This document shows positions 1-7,956 of a DNA stretch of 20,089 nt, piece by piece; positions within the stretch are counted from its first letter, which is position 1; every line of letters begins with the position of its first letter. Below the pieces are notes generated by a model. It was given only the letters and a program-made list of their open reading frames with translations. It did no database searches and was not told the DNA's origin. The position numbers and the translations under genes are program-made. The DNA is taken from the NCBI GenBank assembly GCA_964560135.1, contig CAZLKN010000054.1, forward strand, positions 1-20,089, read 5' to 3'. The stretch comes from CAZLKN01 sp964560135 (GTDB taxonomy: Bacteria; Actinomycetota; JAICYB01).

Positions 1-779
1 GTCACGGCGATGGCCGAGATCGTGACGATGTGGATGTACTCGGCGAGGAAGAACAGCGCGAACTTCACGCCCGAGTACTCCGTGTGGTAACCGGCGACGA
101 TCTCCGTCTCGGCCTCCGGCAGGTCGAAGGGGGCACGGTTGGTTTCGGCGATGCCGGCCACGAGGAAGATCACGAAGGCCGGGAGCTGGGTGAACACGAA
201 CCAGCTTGTGACGCCGGCCTGAGCCTCCACGATGCTGCGGGTCGACAGCGTGCCCGCGTACAGCACCACGGGGACGACGGCCAGACCCATCGCGATCTCG
301 TAACTGATCATCTGGGCGCTGGAGCGCACGGCCCCGATCAGCGGGTACTTGGAGCCGGACGACCAGCCGGCCAGCGCAACGCCGTAGACCGAGATAGACC
401 CCATGGCCAGGAAGAACAGGATCCCCACGTTGAGGTCGGCGAGCTGGAGCATCACCGTCCGGCCCGCGATCTCGACGGTGTCCCCGATGGGAACCACCGA
501 GAAGGCGAGGAACGCGGGGACCATCGAGATGATCGGCGCGAGTGGGAACACGATGCGGTCCGCCGACGCCGGGATGATGTCCTCTTTCATGAAGAGCTTG
601 ATCCCGTCGGCGAGGGACTGGAGCATGCCGAAGGGACCGGCCCGGTTGGGGCCGATCCGTGACTGCATGTCGGCCAGGATCTTGCGCTCCGCCCAGATCA
701 CGAACATCGTCAGCGCCAGCAGGATCGCGAAGACCGCGACCGTCTTGATCAGGATGATGAGGATCTCCACGCCGTCCAT
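1..779 (-). CDS. nuoH: NADH-quinone oxidoreductase subunit H (NuoH), C-terminus cut by window edge
   Basis: This is the membrane subunit of complex I that joins the hydrophilic arm to the proton-pumping arm and helps form the quinone chamber. Translation from the ATG at 779 gives about 259 residues before the window ends. A first membrane helix is followed by the family segments WAERKILADMQSRIGPNRAGP and FGMLQSLADGIKLFMKEDIIP, and further on AETNRAPFDLPEAE, all typical of NuoH/ND1. The start overlaps the nuoG stop by one base (TGATG), so the two are probably translationally coupled. It is the last nuo gene visible here; nuoI and the antiporter-like subunits would be expected beyond the left edge. 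Confidence 0.97.
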   Translation of the reverse strand, partial: MDGVEILIILIKTVAVFAILLALTMFVIWAERKILADMQSRIGPNRAGPFGMLQSLADGIKLFMKEDIIPASADRIVFPLAPIISMVPAFLAFSVVPIGDTVEIAGRTVMLQLADLNVGILFFLAMGSISVYGVALAGWSSGSKYPLIGAVRSSAQMISYEIAMGLAVVPVVLYAGTLSTRSIVEAQAGVTSWFVFTQLPAFVIFLVAGIAETNRAPFDLPEAETEIVAGYHTEYSGVKFALFFLAEYIHIVTISAIAV

Positions 780-3232
780 CAGGCGCGCTCCACGCTGACG
801 TCCGGGGAACGGTCGCCCCAGGCCAGCAACTCGCGGGCACCGCCGTCGGGCTGCGCGAAGGGGACGAACACGACACCACGTCTGGTCGCCGCGTCCACCC
901 GGGCCGGCGCCACGATCGTGCCGTGGGCGGAGGACACACGGACGCTCGCCCCGTCCTCGATGCCCGCGGCCCGGGCGTCGTCCGGGTGGAGCTCGACGAA
1001 CACCGGCGGGGTCAGGTCCGCGATCCCGGGCGTGTGCCGGGCCCGGGATCCTCCGTCGTAGAGCAGACGGTAGGCCAGGAGCCGCAGCGTCCGCTCGGGG
1101 TCGGGCTGGGGGATCTGGGCGTGCACGGTGTCGACCACGCCCCCAGGAGGCAGATCGTGGCGCGCGAGCGAGTCCAACTCGCTGCGGACGTCCTCCAGGC
1201 GACGGCAGCCGATCGGGCGGCCGATCCGGCGAGCGGCTTCGGCGAAGATCGCGTAGTCCGCGCGCGCCGCCCCCGGCGGATCGGACGCCTGTTCCACGGA
1301 TTGCCGCCGGCCCTCCCAGTCGGTCAGCGTCCCCTGCCGCTCGACGAACGCCGCCGCCGGCAGCACGAGATCCGCGTGCGCGAGCTGCGGGCCCTGCTGG
1401 ACGTCCTGGAGGATCACGAACCCGGCCCCCTGGAGCGCACCGCCGCCGAGGGCCGGATCGGGCACGTCGTTGAGCAGGTCCGCGCCCGCGAGCCACAGCA
1501 CGCCCAGTTCCCCGCCGGCGGCCCGTTCCAGCATCCCGCCGACGTCCAGGCCCGGCTCCGGGGGCACGGGCGCTCCCCACAGCTCCTCCACCGCGCGCCG
1601 GTCGTTCTCGTCGTCCACGCGCCGCCATCCGGGAAGCAGATCCGGGTGGGCACCCGCAGCGAGGGCGCCGTACTCACCCGCGCGCCTGGGGGTCCAGCCG
1701 AGACGGCCCCCGCAGGCGGCGGCCACCGTCCGCCAGGCCCGGACGGCCTGAGGGTCGGACACCGTCCGGGGGCCGAGCAGGATGACCGGCCGCTCCGCGT
1801 CGCGCAGCGCCTCCGCCAGAGCACGGACCTCGGCGGACGGCACCCCCGCAGCAGCCGCCAACGCCTCCGCGCCCGCGGCCACGGGCTGGCCGAGAGCGGC
1901 CGCAACCGCCGCGCCGACCAACGCGTCGGACCCCGGAAGCGGGGCCAGGTGCCGCTCGGCGAGCTCGGTCAGCGCGATCCGCCGCGGGTGGACGACCGTC
2001 ACGGCTGTTCCGCGTTTGGTGGCGGCGATGCGCAGCCGCAGGAACACCACCGGCAGCTCCTCGCGCAGGTCCGTGGAAACGAGCACGACCCGGTCGGCGG
2101 ACAGCAACTCCGGATAGCCGACCTGCGGGGGCAGGAGCGCATCGGCGCTCATGCCACCCTCGAGCCGGTGATCGATGGAGTTGGTCCGGCCCACGACACG
2201 CGCGAACTTCTGAGCCGCGTAGGTGTCCTCGTCACACAGCGATCCGCCCACGAGCATGCCCAGCCTTGACCTGTCGCCGCCGCCGAGCAGGGGGCCGAGC
2301 CGTTCGCCGAGGACCCCGAAGGCCTCGTCCCAGGACACGGGCGCGAGCTCTTCGCCGCGACGCACCATCGGCTGGAGCAGCCGCTCCGGCGACGAGATGT
2401 AGGCATGCCCGTAGCGGCCCTTGTCGCAGAGCCATTCCTCGTTGGTGTCCTCGTTCGTGGCCGCCGAGAACCGGATGAGGTTGCCGTCCTGGACGCGGAC
2501 GCTCGCCACCAGGCTGCAACCGGCGGCGCAGAGGTTGCAGGTGGTCGTGGTGTTGTGCAGATCCCAGGGGCGCGCCCGGAACCGGTAGGGGGTGCTCGTG
2601 AGGGCTCCCACGGGACAGATCTGCACGGTGTTGCCGCTGAAGATCGAGCTGAAGTCCTCGCCCTCGAACGGGTAGATGTACGAGGACGGCCCCCGCTCCA
2701 TCACGCCGATCAACGTGTCGCCGGACAACTCTTCGCAGAACCGGGTGCAGCGGTAGCAGAGGATGCAGCGCTCCCGGTCGAGCTTGATCAGCGGCGAGAT
2801 CGGCACCGGCTTGGCGAACCGGCGCTTGGGCTCGATGAACCGGGACTCCCCGGGGCCGTAGTCCTGGGCCTGGTCCTGGAGCGGGCACTCGCCGCCCCGG
2901 TCGCAGATCGGACAGTCGAGGGGATGGTTGAGCAGGAGGAACTCGAGGACGCCCTCCTGGGCCTCCTTGATGTCCGGATTGGCGAACTGGGTCTGGACGA
3001 CCATGCCGTCGGCCACCCGCGTCGTGCACGAGGTCTGGGGTTTGGGGGGTCCACCCTCGATGTGCACCAGGCACATCCGGCAGGCGCCGACGGGATCCAT
3101 GCGCGGGTGATAGCAGAAGAACGGGATGTAGATCCCGGCCCGCTTGGCCACCTCGATCAGCAGCTCCCCGGGCCGGCACGCGATCTCGCGCCCGTCCACG
3201 GTGACCGTGATCGTCTCCTGCCTCGTGTCCAT
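779..3232 (-). CDS. nuoG: NADH-quinone oxidoreductase subunit G (NuoG), with N7 cluster motif
   Basis: This 817-residue protein is the largest peripheral-arm subunit of complex I and carries electrons through iron-sulfur clusters from NuoF towards NuoB. The N-terminal ferredoxin domain has C40, C51, C54 and C69 for the 2Fe-2S cluster. The next motif, H103/C107/C110/C116, is the His-Cys3 4Fe-4S site. C156, C159, C162 and C206 form another 4Fe-4S site. A fourth set, C232-x2-C235-x3-C239 with C269, matches the off-pathway N7 cluster found in only some bacteria. The rest, about residues 270-817, is the degenerate molybdopterin-oxidoreductase-like domain. The ATG at 3232 abuts the nuoF stop (TAG-ATG). 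The MDTRQETITVTVDGR start is normal for the family. Confidence 0.97.
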   Translation of the reverse strand: MDTRQETITVTVDGREIACRPGELLIEVAKRAGIYIPFFCYHPRMDPVGACRMCLVHIEGGPPKPQTSCTTRVADGMVVQTQFANPDIKEAQEGVLEFLLLNHPLDCPICDRGGECPLQDQAQDYGPGESRFIEPKRRFAKPVPISPLIKLDRERCILCYRCTRFCEELSGDTLIGVMERGPSSYIYPFEGEDFSSIFSGNTVQICPVGALTSTPYRFRARPWDLHNTTTTCNLCAAGCSLVASVRVQDGNLIRFSAATNEDTNEEWLCDKGRYGHAYISSPERLLQPMVRRGEELAPVSWDEAFGVLGERLGPLLGGGDRSRLGMLVGGSLCDEDTYAAQKFARVVGRTNSIDHRLEGGMSADALLPPQVGYPELLSADRVVLVSTDLREELPVVFLRLRIAATKRGTAVTVVHPRRIALTELAERHLAPLPGSDALVGAAVAAALGQPVAAGAEALAAAAGVPSAEVRALAEALRDAERPVILLGPRTVSDPQAVRAWRTVAAACGGRLGWTPRRAGEYGALAAGAHPDLLPGWRRVDDENDRRAVEELWGAPVPPEPGLDVGGMLERAAGGELGVLWLAGADLLNDVPDPALGGGALQGAGFVILQDVQQGPQLAHADLVLPAAAFVERQGTLTDWEGRRQSVEQASDPPGAARADYAIFAEAARRIGRPIGCRRLEDVRSELDSLARHDLPPGGVVDTVHAQIPQPDPERTLRLLAYRLLYDGGSRARHTPGIADLTPPVFVELHPDDARAAGIEDGASVRVSSAHGTIVAPARVDAATRRGVVFVPFAQPDGGARELLAWGDRSPDVSVERA

Positions 3233-4522
3233 CTACACCGTCGCCTTCGCCGTCGCTCCGCGGAATGGACAACCGCCACCGCGGATGTGCTCCTCGTACT
3301 CCTGCCGGAAGAACTTCAGCGAGGAGGACACCGGCGCGCCGGCCCCGTCGGCCAGGGCGCAGAGCGTCTTCCCCACCATGTTGCGGTTCGCGCTGGGCAT
3401 CACCTCGAGATCCCGCTCGCGGCCCTCACCGTCCTCGATCCGGCGCAGCGTGCGGGCGAGCCAGTAGGTGCCCTCCCGGCACGGGGTGCACTTCCCGCAG
3501 GACTCGTGCTCGTAGAACTCCATCCAACGCAAGACGGCCTGCACGATACAGAAGTCCTCGGGGATCACGACGAGGGCGCCGGTGCCGAGCAGCGACCCGG
3601 CCTCCGCGATCCCCTCGAAGGACATCGGCGTCTCGAGATGGTCGGGGGTGAGCATCGGCGTGGACGACCCGCCGGGGACGAAGGCCTTGATGCCCCGCGA
3701 AGTCAGACCGCCGCAGGCGTCGATCAACTCCCGGACCGGTGTCCCGAGCGGCAGTTCGACGTTGCCCGGCCGGCGAACCGCCCCGGACACGCTGAAGGTC
3801 ATCGTCCCGGGTGACTGCTCGGTCCCCCACTGGCGGAACCACTCGGGCCCGTTGAGCACGATGGGTCCGACGTTGCAGAGCGTCTGCACGTTGTTCAGCA
3901 CGGTCGGCGAGGCGTACAGGCCCGCGATCGCGGGGAACGGGGGCCGGGACCGCGGCATGCCGCGGTACCCCTCGAGCGATTCGAGGAGCGCGGTCTCCTC
4001 GCCGCAGATGTAGCCACCGGCGCCGCGGTGGATCACGATGTCCACCGAGAAATCGCTGCCGAAGATCCGCTCGCCGACCAGACCGGCCTCGCGAGCCTCG
4101 GCGAGCGCCGCGGTCAGCCGGTGGTAGGCGTGGAGCATCTCCCCCCGCAGGTACACGAATCCCTTCGTGGCCCCGACGGCGTAGCAGGTGGTCGCGATGC
4201 CCTCGAGCAGCAGGTGGGGATCGATCTCGACGATCTCCCGGTCGTGGAAGGTCCCCGGCTCGCCCTCGTCGGCGTTGCAGACGACGTAGGTCGGCTTGGG
4301 TGAGTCTTTGGGCGTGAACGACCACTTCCGTCCCGTGGGGAAGCCGGCGCCGCCACGGCCGCGCAGCCCCGCATCGGACACAGCCTTCACGACGTCGTCC
4401 GGGGCCATCTGCGTGACCGCCTTGCGCAGCCCCTCGTAGCCGCCGGACTCCCGGTAGACGCGCAGCGTCCAGGACTCGGGGGTGCCGCGCCGCTGGAAGA
4501 TGATCGGTCCCGCCTCAGGCAC
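3233..4522 (-). CDS. nuoF: NADH-quinone oxidoreductase subunit F (NuoF), NADH/FMN-binding
   Basis: This subunit binds NADH and FMN and takes the hydride that starts electron flow through complex I. The 429 residues hold the FMN/NADH loop GLRGRGGAGFPTGRKW (residues 52-67), the second nucleotide motif GAGGYICGEETAL (167-179), and the N3 4Fe-4S site C342-x2-C345-x2-C348 with C388. All expected ligands are present and the length is normal. The start is a GTG at 4522 that overlaps the end of nuoE by eight bases, which suggests translational coupling. The TAG stop directly abuts the nuoG ATG. Confidence 0.98.
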   Translation of the reverse strand: MPEAGPIIFQRRGTPESWTLRVYRESGGYEGLRKAVTQMAPDDVVKAVSDAGLRGRGGAGFPTGRKWSFTPKDSPKPTYVVCNADEGEPGTFHDREIVEIDPHLLLEGIATTCYAVGATKGFVYLRGEMLHAYHRLTAALAEAREAGLVGERIFGSDFSVDIVIHRGAGGYICGEETALLESLEGYRGMPRSRPPFPAIAGLYASPTVLNNVQTLCNVGPIVLNGPEWFRQWGTEQSPGTMTFSVSGAVRRPGNVELPLGTPVRELIDACGGLTSRGIKAFVPGGSSTPMLTPDHLETPMSFEGIAEAGSLLGTGALVVIPEDFCIVQAVLRWMEFYEHESCGKCTPCREGTYWLARTLRRIEDGEGRERDLEVMPSANRNMVGKTLCALADGAGAPVSSSLKFFRQEYEEHIRGGGCPFRGATAKATV

Positions 4523-5051
4523 CGCCGGCCTCCTCGAAGCTCTTCGGCTGCCGGAACTCGTCCAGAACCTCCTCGAGGGGCCGGCCGGAGCGAAGCTCCC
4601 GGCACAGCCGCTCCGCGCGCTCGGGGGTCAGGTACGGCAGGTCGTGGTAGTTCACCTGTGCGATGGGGGCCCAGTCGCAGTAGGCCAGACACTCGGCGGG
4701 TTCCCAGGAGATCAGACCGTCATCGGTGGGCTCGTGCGGGGGGCCGAGGAGTTCCCGGAGCTTGGACTCCGTGCGATCCGCGCCCCAGATCGCACAGGAC
4801 ACGTTCGTGCAGAGGCTGAGCAGGTAGCGTCCCTGCGGCTGGCGCTTGAACATCGTGTGGAAGGTCGCCACCCCGGCCACGTCGGCCGCGCTGAGTCCGA
4901 GGATCTTCGCCACCTCGCGGATCGCCTCCGCGGAGACGTAGCCCACCTCGTCCTGGGCCTCGTGCAGCAGCATCAGGGCCGCCGAACGGGGCTCCGGATA
5001 GCGCCCGACGATCTCCTCGGCCTTGCGGTGGAAGGCTTCCGAGAGTGCCAT
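4515..5051 (-). CDS. nuoE: NADH-quinone oxidoreductase subunit E (NuoE)
   Basis: This is the thioredoxin-fold 2Fe-2S subunit (cluster N1a) that partners NuoF. The 178 residues contain the ligand pattern C81-x4-C86 and C121-x3-C125, exactly as in the family, after the helical N-terminal segment (HEAQDEVGYVS, GVATFHTMF). The start ATG at 5051 shares one base with the nuoD stop. The C-terminal 20 or so residues (SFEEAGGA) lie beyond the conserved domain and the last codons overlap nuoF. Confidence 0.97.
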   Translation of the reverse strand: MALSEAFHRKAEEIVGRYPEPRSAALMLLHEAQDEVGYVSAEAIREVAKILGLSAADVAGVATFHTMFKRQPQGRYLLSLCTNVSCAIWGADRTESKLRELLGPPHEPTDDGLISWEPAECLAYCDWAPIAQVNYHDLPYLTPERAERLCRELRSGRPLEEVLDEFRQPKSFEEAGGA

Positions 5052-6280
5052 CAGCGATCCACGTCCCCCATGACCGGGTCGAGCGAGGCCAGGATCGCCA
5101 CAAGATCGGCCAGCATGTGACCGGGAGCGACGCGCGGAAGCGCCTTGAGGTTCACGAAGGACGGCCCGCGGATGTGCATCCTCCAGGGACGGCCGCGACC
5201 GTCCGAGGCGACGTAGATCCCGAGCTCCCCGCGGGGGGACTCCACCGGGATGTAGACCTCGCCTGCGGGCACATGGGGACCCTCGGTGAACAGCTTGAAG
5301 TGGTGGATCAGCGCCTCCATGGACACGTTGATGCGGTGGCGGGGCGGCGGCGTCATCTTGCTCTCCGTCCGGACCGGTCCGGCGGGCAGACCCTCGAGGA
5401 CCTGCCCGACGATCCGGACGGACTGGTGCATCTCCGCCATCCGGACGAGGTACCGGTCGTAGCAGTCGCCGTGCTCGCCGATCGGGACCTCGAAATCGAA
5501 CTGGTCGTAGGGCAGGTACGAGCTGCGCTTGCGCAGGTCGTGGGCCACACCGGAGGCCCGCAGCGCCGGACCCGTGATCCCCAAGGCGATCGCGTCGCGG
5601 GCGTCGAGGACCCCGATCCCCCGATTGCGCTGCATCCAGATCGGGTTGGTGGACAGGAACGTTTCGTATTCCTCGAAGCGGCGGGGGAGCAGGTCGACGA
5701 GCTCGCGGACCATGTCGATGCCCTCCGGGGGCAGGTCCATGTTCACGCCACCCGGACGGATGTAGGCGTGGTTCATCCGCAGGCCGGTGATCGTCTGGTA
5801 CGCGTCGAGGATCATCTCCCGCTCGCGGAACGCGAAGGTCGCCATCGACAGTGCACCCAGCTCAAGCCCCGTGGTCGCCAGCCACACGAGGTGCGAGGAG
5901 ATCCGGTTGAGCTCGAGCATCATGATCCGGATCCACTGGGCCCGCGGCGGAACCTCGATCCCGGCGAGCTGCTCGGCGCCGATGCAGTAGGCCGTCTCGT
6001 TGTGGAAGGGCGAGAGGTAGTCGGCCCGGGTGACGTCGGTCACGGCCTGGATCCAGTTCAGGGTCTCGGCCTGCTTCTCGATGCCCGTGTGCAGGTAGCC
6101 GAAGATCGGCTCGACGGCCAGCACGGTCTCCCCGGTGACTTCGACACGGAGGCGGAGCACGCCGTGGGTGGACGGGTGCTGCGGACCCATGTTGATGCGC
6201 ATGGTCTCGCCCTCGACCCAGAGGTCGCGCACCTCCGGGCCGGTGGCGGTGGACGAGCGTCCCGCGTCGATGCTGCTCAC
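5051..6280 (-). CDS. nuoD: NADH-quinone oxidoreductase subunit D (NuoD)
   Basis: This 409-residue subunit descends from the large subunit of NiFe hydrogenases and forms one wall of the quinone site at the junction with NuoB. Family segments visible are NMGPQHPSTHGVLRL near residue 30, IGYLHTGIEK-like FGYLHTGIEKQAE, HNETAYCIGAEQL, ELNRISSHLVW, RPGGV and the C-terminal PRGELGIYVASDG and RGPSFVNL. No NiFe-binding cysteine pairs are present, as expected. The GTG start at 6280 overlaps the nuoC stop in a GTGA junction. The first 25 residues are a variable tail before the conserved core. Confidence 0.98.
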   Translation of the reverse strand: MSSIDAGRSSTATGPEVRDLWVEGETMRINMGPQHPSTHGVLRLRVEVTGETVLAVEPIFGYLHTGIEKQAETLNWIQAVTDVTRADYLSPFHNETAYCIGAEQLAGIEVPPRAQWIRIMMLELNRISSHLVWLATTGLELGALSMATFAFREREMILDAYQTITGLRMNHAYIRPGGVNMDLPPEGIDMVRELVDLLPRRFEEYETFLSTNPIWMQRNRGIGVLDARDAIALGITGPALRASGVAHDLRKRSSYLPYDQFDFEVPIGEHGDCYDRYLVRMAEMHQSVRIVGQVLEGLPAGPVRTESKMTPPPRHRINVSMEALIHHFKLFTEGPHVPAGEVYIPVESPRGELGIYVASDGRGRPWRMHIRGPSFVNLKALPRVAPGHMLADLVAILASLDPVMGDVDR

Positions 6281-6972
6281 GCGTCCCCGTCCTTCTCGTC
6301 ATCTGCCGGCTGGGTGGGTGCCTCGGGCTCCTCCTGCGGGGGCTCGGGGCGCGGCGGAACCCGGACCCCGGTGGCCGGGGCGCCGGTCCACGTCCAGTGG
6401 GAGGGCTTACCCCGGTCGCGGGCCAGCCGCGGGGGAACGCCGCCCGCCGAGGGACGGCTCTCGGCGGATACCTGGGACTCACCCACGTAGGCGGGCTCGA
6501 TCTTGTACTCCACGGGCACGCCACCCACGGCGTAGTCCTTCCGCAGCGGGTGGCCGACCCAGTCGTCGGGCATGAGGATGCGGCGGAGGTCGGGATGCCC
6601 GTCGAACACGATCCCGAAGAAGTCGTAGACCTCGCGCTCGTGCCACTCGGCCCCCGGGTAGACGTCCACGACCGACGGCACGCGCGGGTGGTCCTCGTCC
6701 GGCAGCCGCACCTTCACCCGCAGCCGTGCGTCCGAAGACAGCGAGTACAGGTGGTAGTTGAGGTCGTAGCGCGGGTCACGGGGCAGCCAGTCGACCGCGG
6801 ACACGTCCGACAGCAGGTCGAATCCGGCGTCCTCTCGCAGGACGCGCAGCACGTCCGCCACCCGCGCGGGCTCGACCACGAGCACACCCATCCCGACGTC
6901 CTCGTAGGCCTCGAGGAGCGCATCGGGAATGCGTTCACGAACACGTGCGCCGAACTCGGATGTGATGGTCAT
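6277..6972 (-). CDS. nuoC: NADH-quinone oxidoreductase subunit C (NuoC)
   Basis: This 231-residue protein is the 30-kDa peripheral-arm subunit of complex I, which has no cofactor and packs against NuoD. The signature starts at ERE (residues 112-114) and runs through YDFFGIVFDGHPDLRRIL and DDWVGHPLRKDY, ending near residue 147. From about residue 165 there is a proline- and acid-rich tail that is probably disordered and is not part of the conserved fold. The ATG at 6972 is chosen because a strong GAGGAGG ribosome site lies just upstream; the frame stays open further upstream, but that part overlaps nuoB and has no family match. Confidence 0.96.
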   Translation of the reverse strand: MTITSEFGARVRERIPDALLEAYEDVGMGVLVVEPARVADVLRVLREDAGFDLLSDVSAVDWLPRDPRYDLNYHLYSLSSDARLRVKVRLPDEDHPRVPSVVDVYPGAEWHEREVYDFFGIVFDGHPDLRRILMPDDWVGHPLRKDYAVGGVPVEYKIEPAYVGESQVSAESRPSAGGVPPRLARDRGKPSHWTWTGAPATGVRVPPRPEPPQEEPEAPTQPADDEKDGDA

Positions 6973-6983
6973 CCCACGCCTCC

Positions 6984-7466
6984 TCAGCGCGCCCGCCCCA
7001 GGCGGAGCGGTTCTCGCTGGATCTTCTCGTGGAGCTGCAGGATCCCGGCCATCAGGATCTCGGGGGTCGGCGGGCACCCGGGGACGTACACGTCGACGGG
7101 GACGATCTGGTCCACGCCCTGCAGGATCGCGTAGTTGTTGAACATCCCACCGCAGGAGGCGCAGGCGCCCATCGAGATGACCCACTTCGGCTCCGCCATC
7201 TGGTCGTAGATCTGGCGCAGGACCGGAGCCATCTTCTGCGAAACCCGGCCGGCCACGATCATCAGGTCGGCCTGGCGGGGCGAGGCCCGGAACGCCTCCA
7301 TGCCGAAGCGCGCCAGATCGTGCCGCGGCGCCACCGTCATCATCATCTCGATCGCACAGCAGGCCAGGCCGAAGGTCGCCGGCCAGACCGATGACTTCCG
7401 GGCCCACTGGACGAGCTTCCCGGCGTTCGCGGTGACGATCGAAGGGAGCCGTTCCTCTAGTCCCAC
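6984..7466 (-). CDS. nuoB: NADH-quinone oxidoreductase subunit B (NuoB), cluster N2
   Basis: This subunit carries the terminal 4Fe-4S cluster N2, which reduces menaquinone. In the 160-residue product the ligands are the tandem pair C36-C37 (in ATFGLACCAIEMM), C102 (GACASCGG) and C131 (VPGCPP); their spacing equals that of E. coli NuoB. The GTG at 7466 is preferred because the resulting N-terminus MGLEERLPS is the usual actinobacterial one; the frame is open for 177 more codons upstream, but those read antisense or out of frame through nuoA. The gene overlaps nuoA by ten bases and is followed by an 11-base gap to nuoC. Confidence 0.97.
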   Translation of the reverse strand: MGLEERLPSIVTANAGKLVQWARKSSVWPATFGLACCAIEMMMTVAPRHDLARFGMEAFRASPRQADLMIVAGRVSQKMAPVLRQIYDQMAEPKWVISMGACASCGGMFNNYAILQGVDQIVPVDVYVPGCPPTPEILMAGILQLHEKIQREPLRLGRAR

Positions 7467-7813
7467 TCCAGACCCCCGTTCCGCCACTCGTAGAGGAAGG
7501 CGATGAACAGGATCCCGATGAATACGCTCATCGCGATCAAGGAGAAGGCCGGGAACTGCCGGAAGCTCACGGCCCACGGGAACAGCAGGATGACCTCGAC
7601 GTCGAAGATCACGAACAGCATCGCCACCAGATAGAAACGGACCGGGAACCGCTCCGAGGGCGGGTCGATCTCGGTGATGCCGCACTCGTACGGGCTCAGC
7701 TTCTGGATGGTCGGGTCCTTGGGAGACAGCACCCGTGCTGCCGCGACGGAGAGGCCGGCGAACGCCCCCGCGAGCACGAGCATGAACGCGATCGGCAGGT
7801 AGCTCTGCAGCAC
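7457..7813 (-). CDS. nuoA: NADH-quinone oxidoreductase subunit A (NuoA)
   Basis: This small membrane subunit (118 residues) belongs to the ND3 family, whose TM1-TM2 loop touches the quinone site. It shows three hydrophobic helices and the family segments SPYECGITE (loop cysteine) and RFYLVAMLFVIFDVEVILLFPWA. The GTG at 7813 follows an AGAGG ribosome site. It is the first gene of the nuo run, 143 bases downstream of the menJ-like gene. That gap carries a CRP-like palindrome and a possible promoter, so nuo probably has its own transcription start. Confidence 0.96.
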   Translation of the reverse strand: MLQSYLPIAFMLVLAGAFAGLSVAAARVLSPKDPTIQKLSPYECGITEIDPPSERFPVRFYLVAMLFVIFDVEVILLFPWAVSFRQFPAFSLIAMSVFIGILFIAFLYEWRNGGLEWD

Positions 7814-7840
7814 GGTCCTCTCGTCCCTCGGCTCGATTCC

Positions 7841-7877
7841 GACGCCCACGGTAGCCGCGCCCCCGGAAGAGCCGCAA
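7841..7877 (-). promoter_or_regulatory. Candidate promoter for the nuo operon
   Basis: On the minus strand TTGCGG (7877-7872) and TACCGT (7853-7848) are separated by 18 bases. They fit a loose -35 (TTG-) and the actinobacterial -10 pattern TAnnnT, and place the transcription start near 7841, about 28 bases before the nuoA GTG. The match is modest and rests on position and pattern only. Confidence 0.35.
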
Positions 7878-7900
7878 ACGACCCCGGGCGTCCCCAACTT

Positions 7901-7916
7901 CGTGATTGCGTTCACA
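7901..7916. promoter_or_regulatory. CRP/GlxR-like operator upstream of nuoA
   Basis: The sequence CGTGA-N6-TCACA differs by one base from the CRP/FNR-family consensus TGTGA-N6-TCACA, which is also used by the actinobacterial regulators GlxR and mycobacterial Crp. It lies in the short nuoA upstream gap, with its centre about 95 bases before the nuoA start and near -67 relative to the proposed transcription start. That is a usual place for an activating CRP-type site. The regulator itself is not in the window. Confidence 0.5.
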
Positions 7917-7956
7917 AGATACCGTCCGACGTGGGTCCGCGTCGAGCCTGGAGGGA

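Noticed and set aside
923..2269. Plus-strand open frame opposite nuoG, and similar ones opposite nuoF and nuoD
   Set aside because: All are mirror frames of strongly matching nuo genes and show no family features.
6973..7407. Extended N-terminus for NuoC (376 residues)
   Set aside because: The extra part reads out of frame through nuoB; the ATG at 6972 has a strong ribosome site and gives the normal NuoC start.
7856..7890. Possible terminator after the menJ-like gene
   Set aside because: The CCCCCGG and CCCCGGG arms pair imperfectly over a long loop, and there is no U tract; not strong enough to list.
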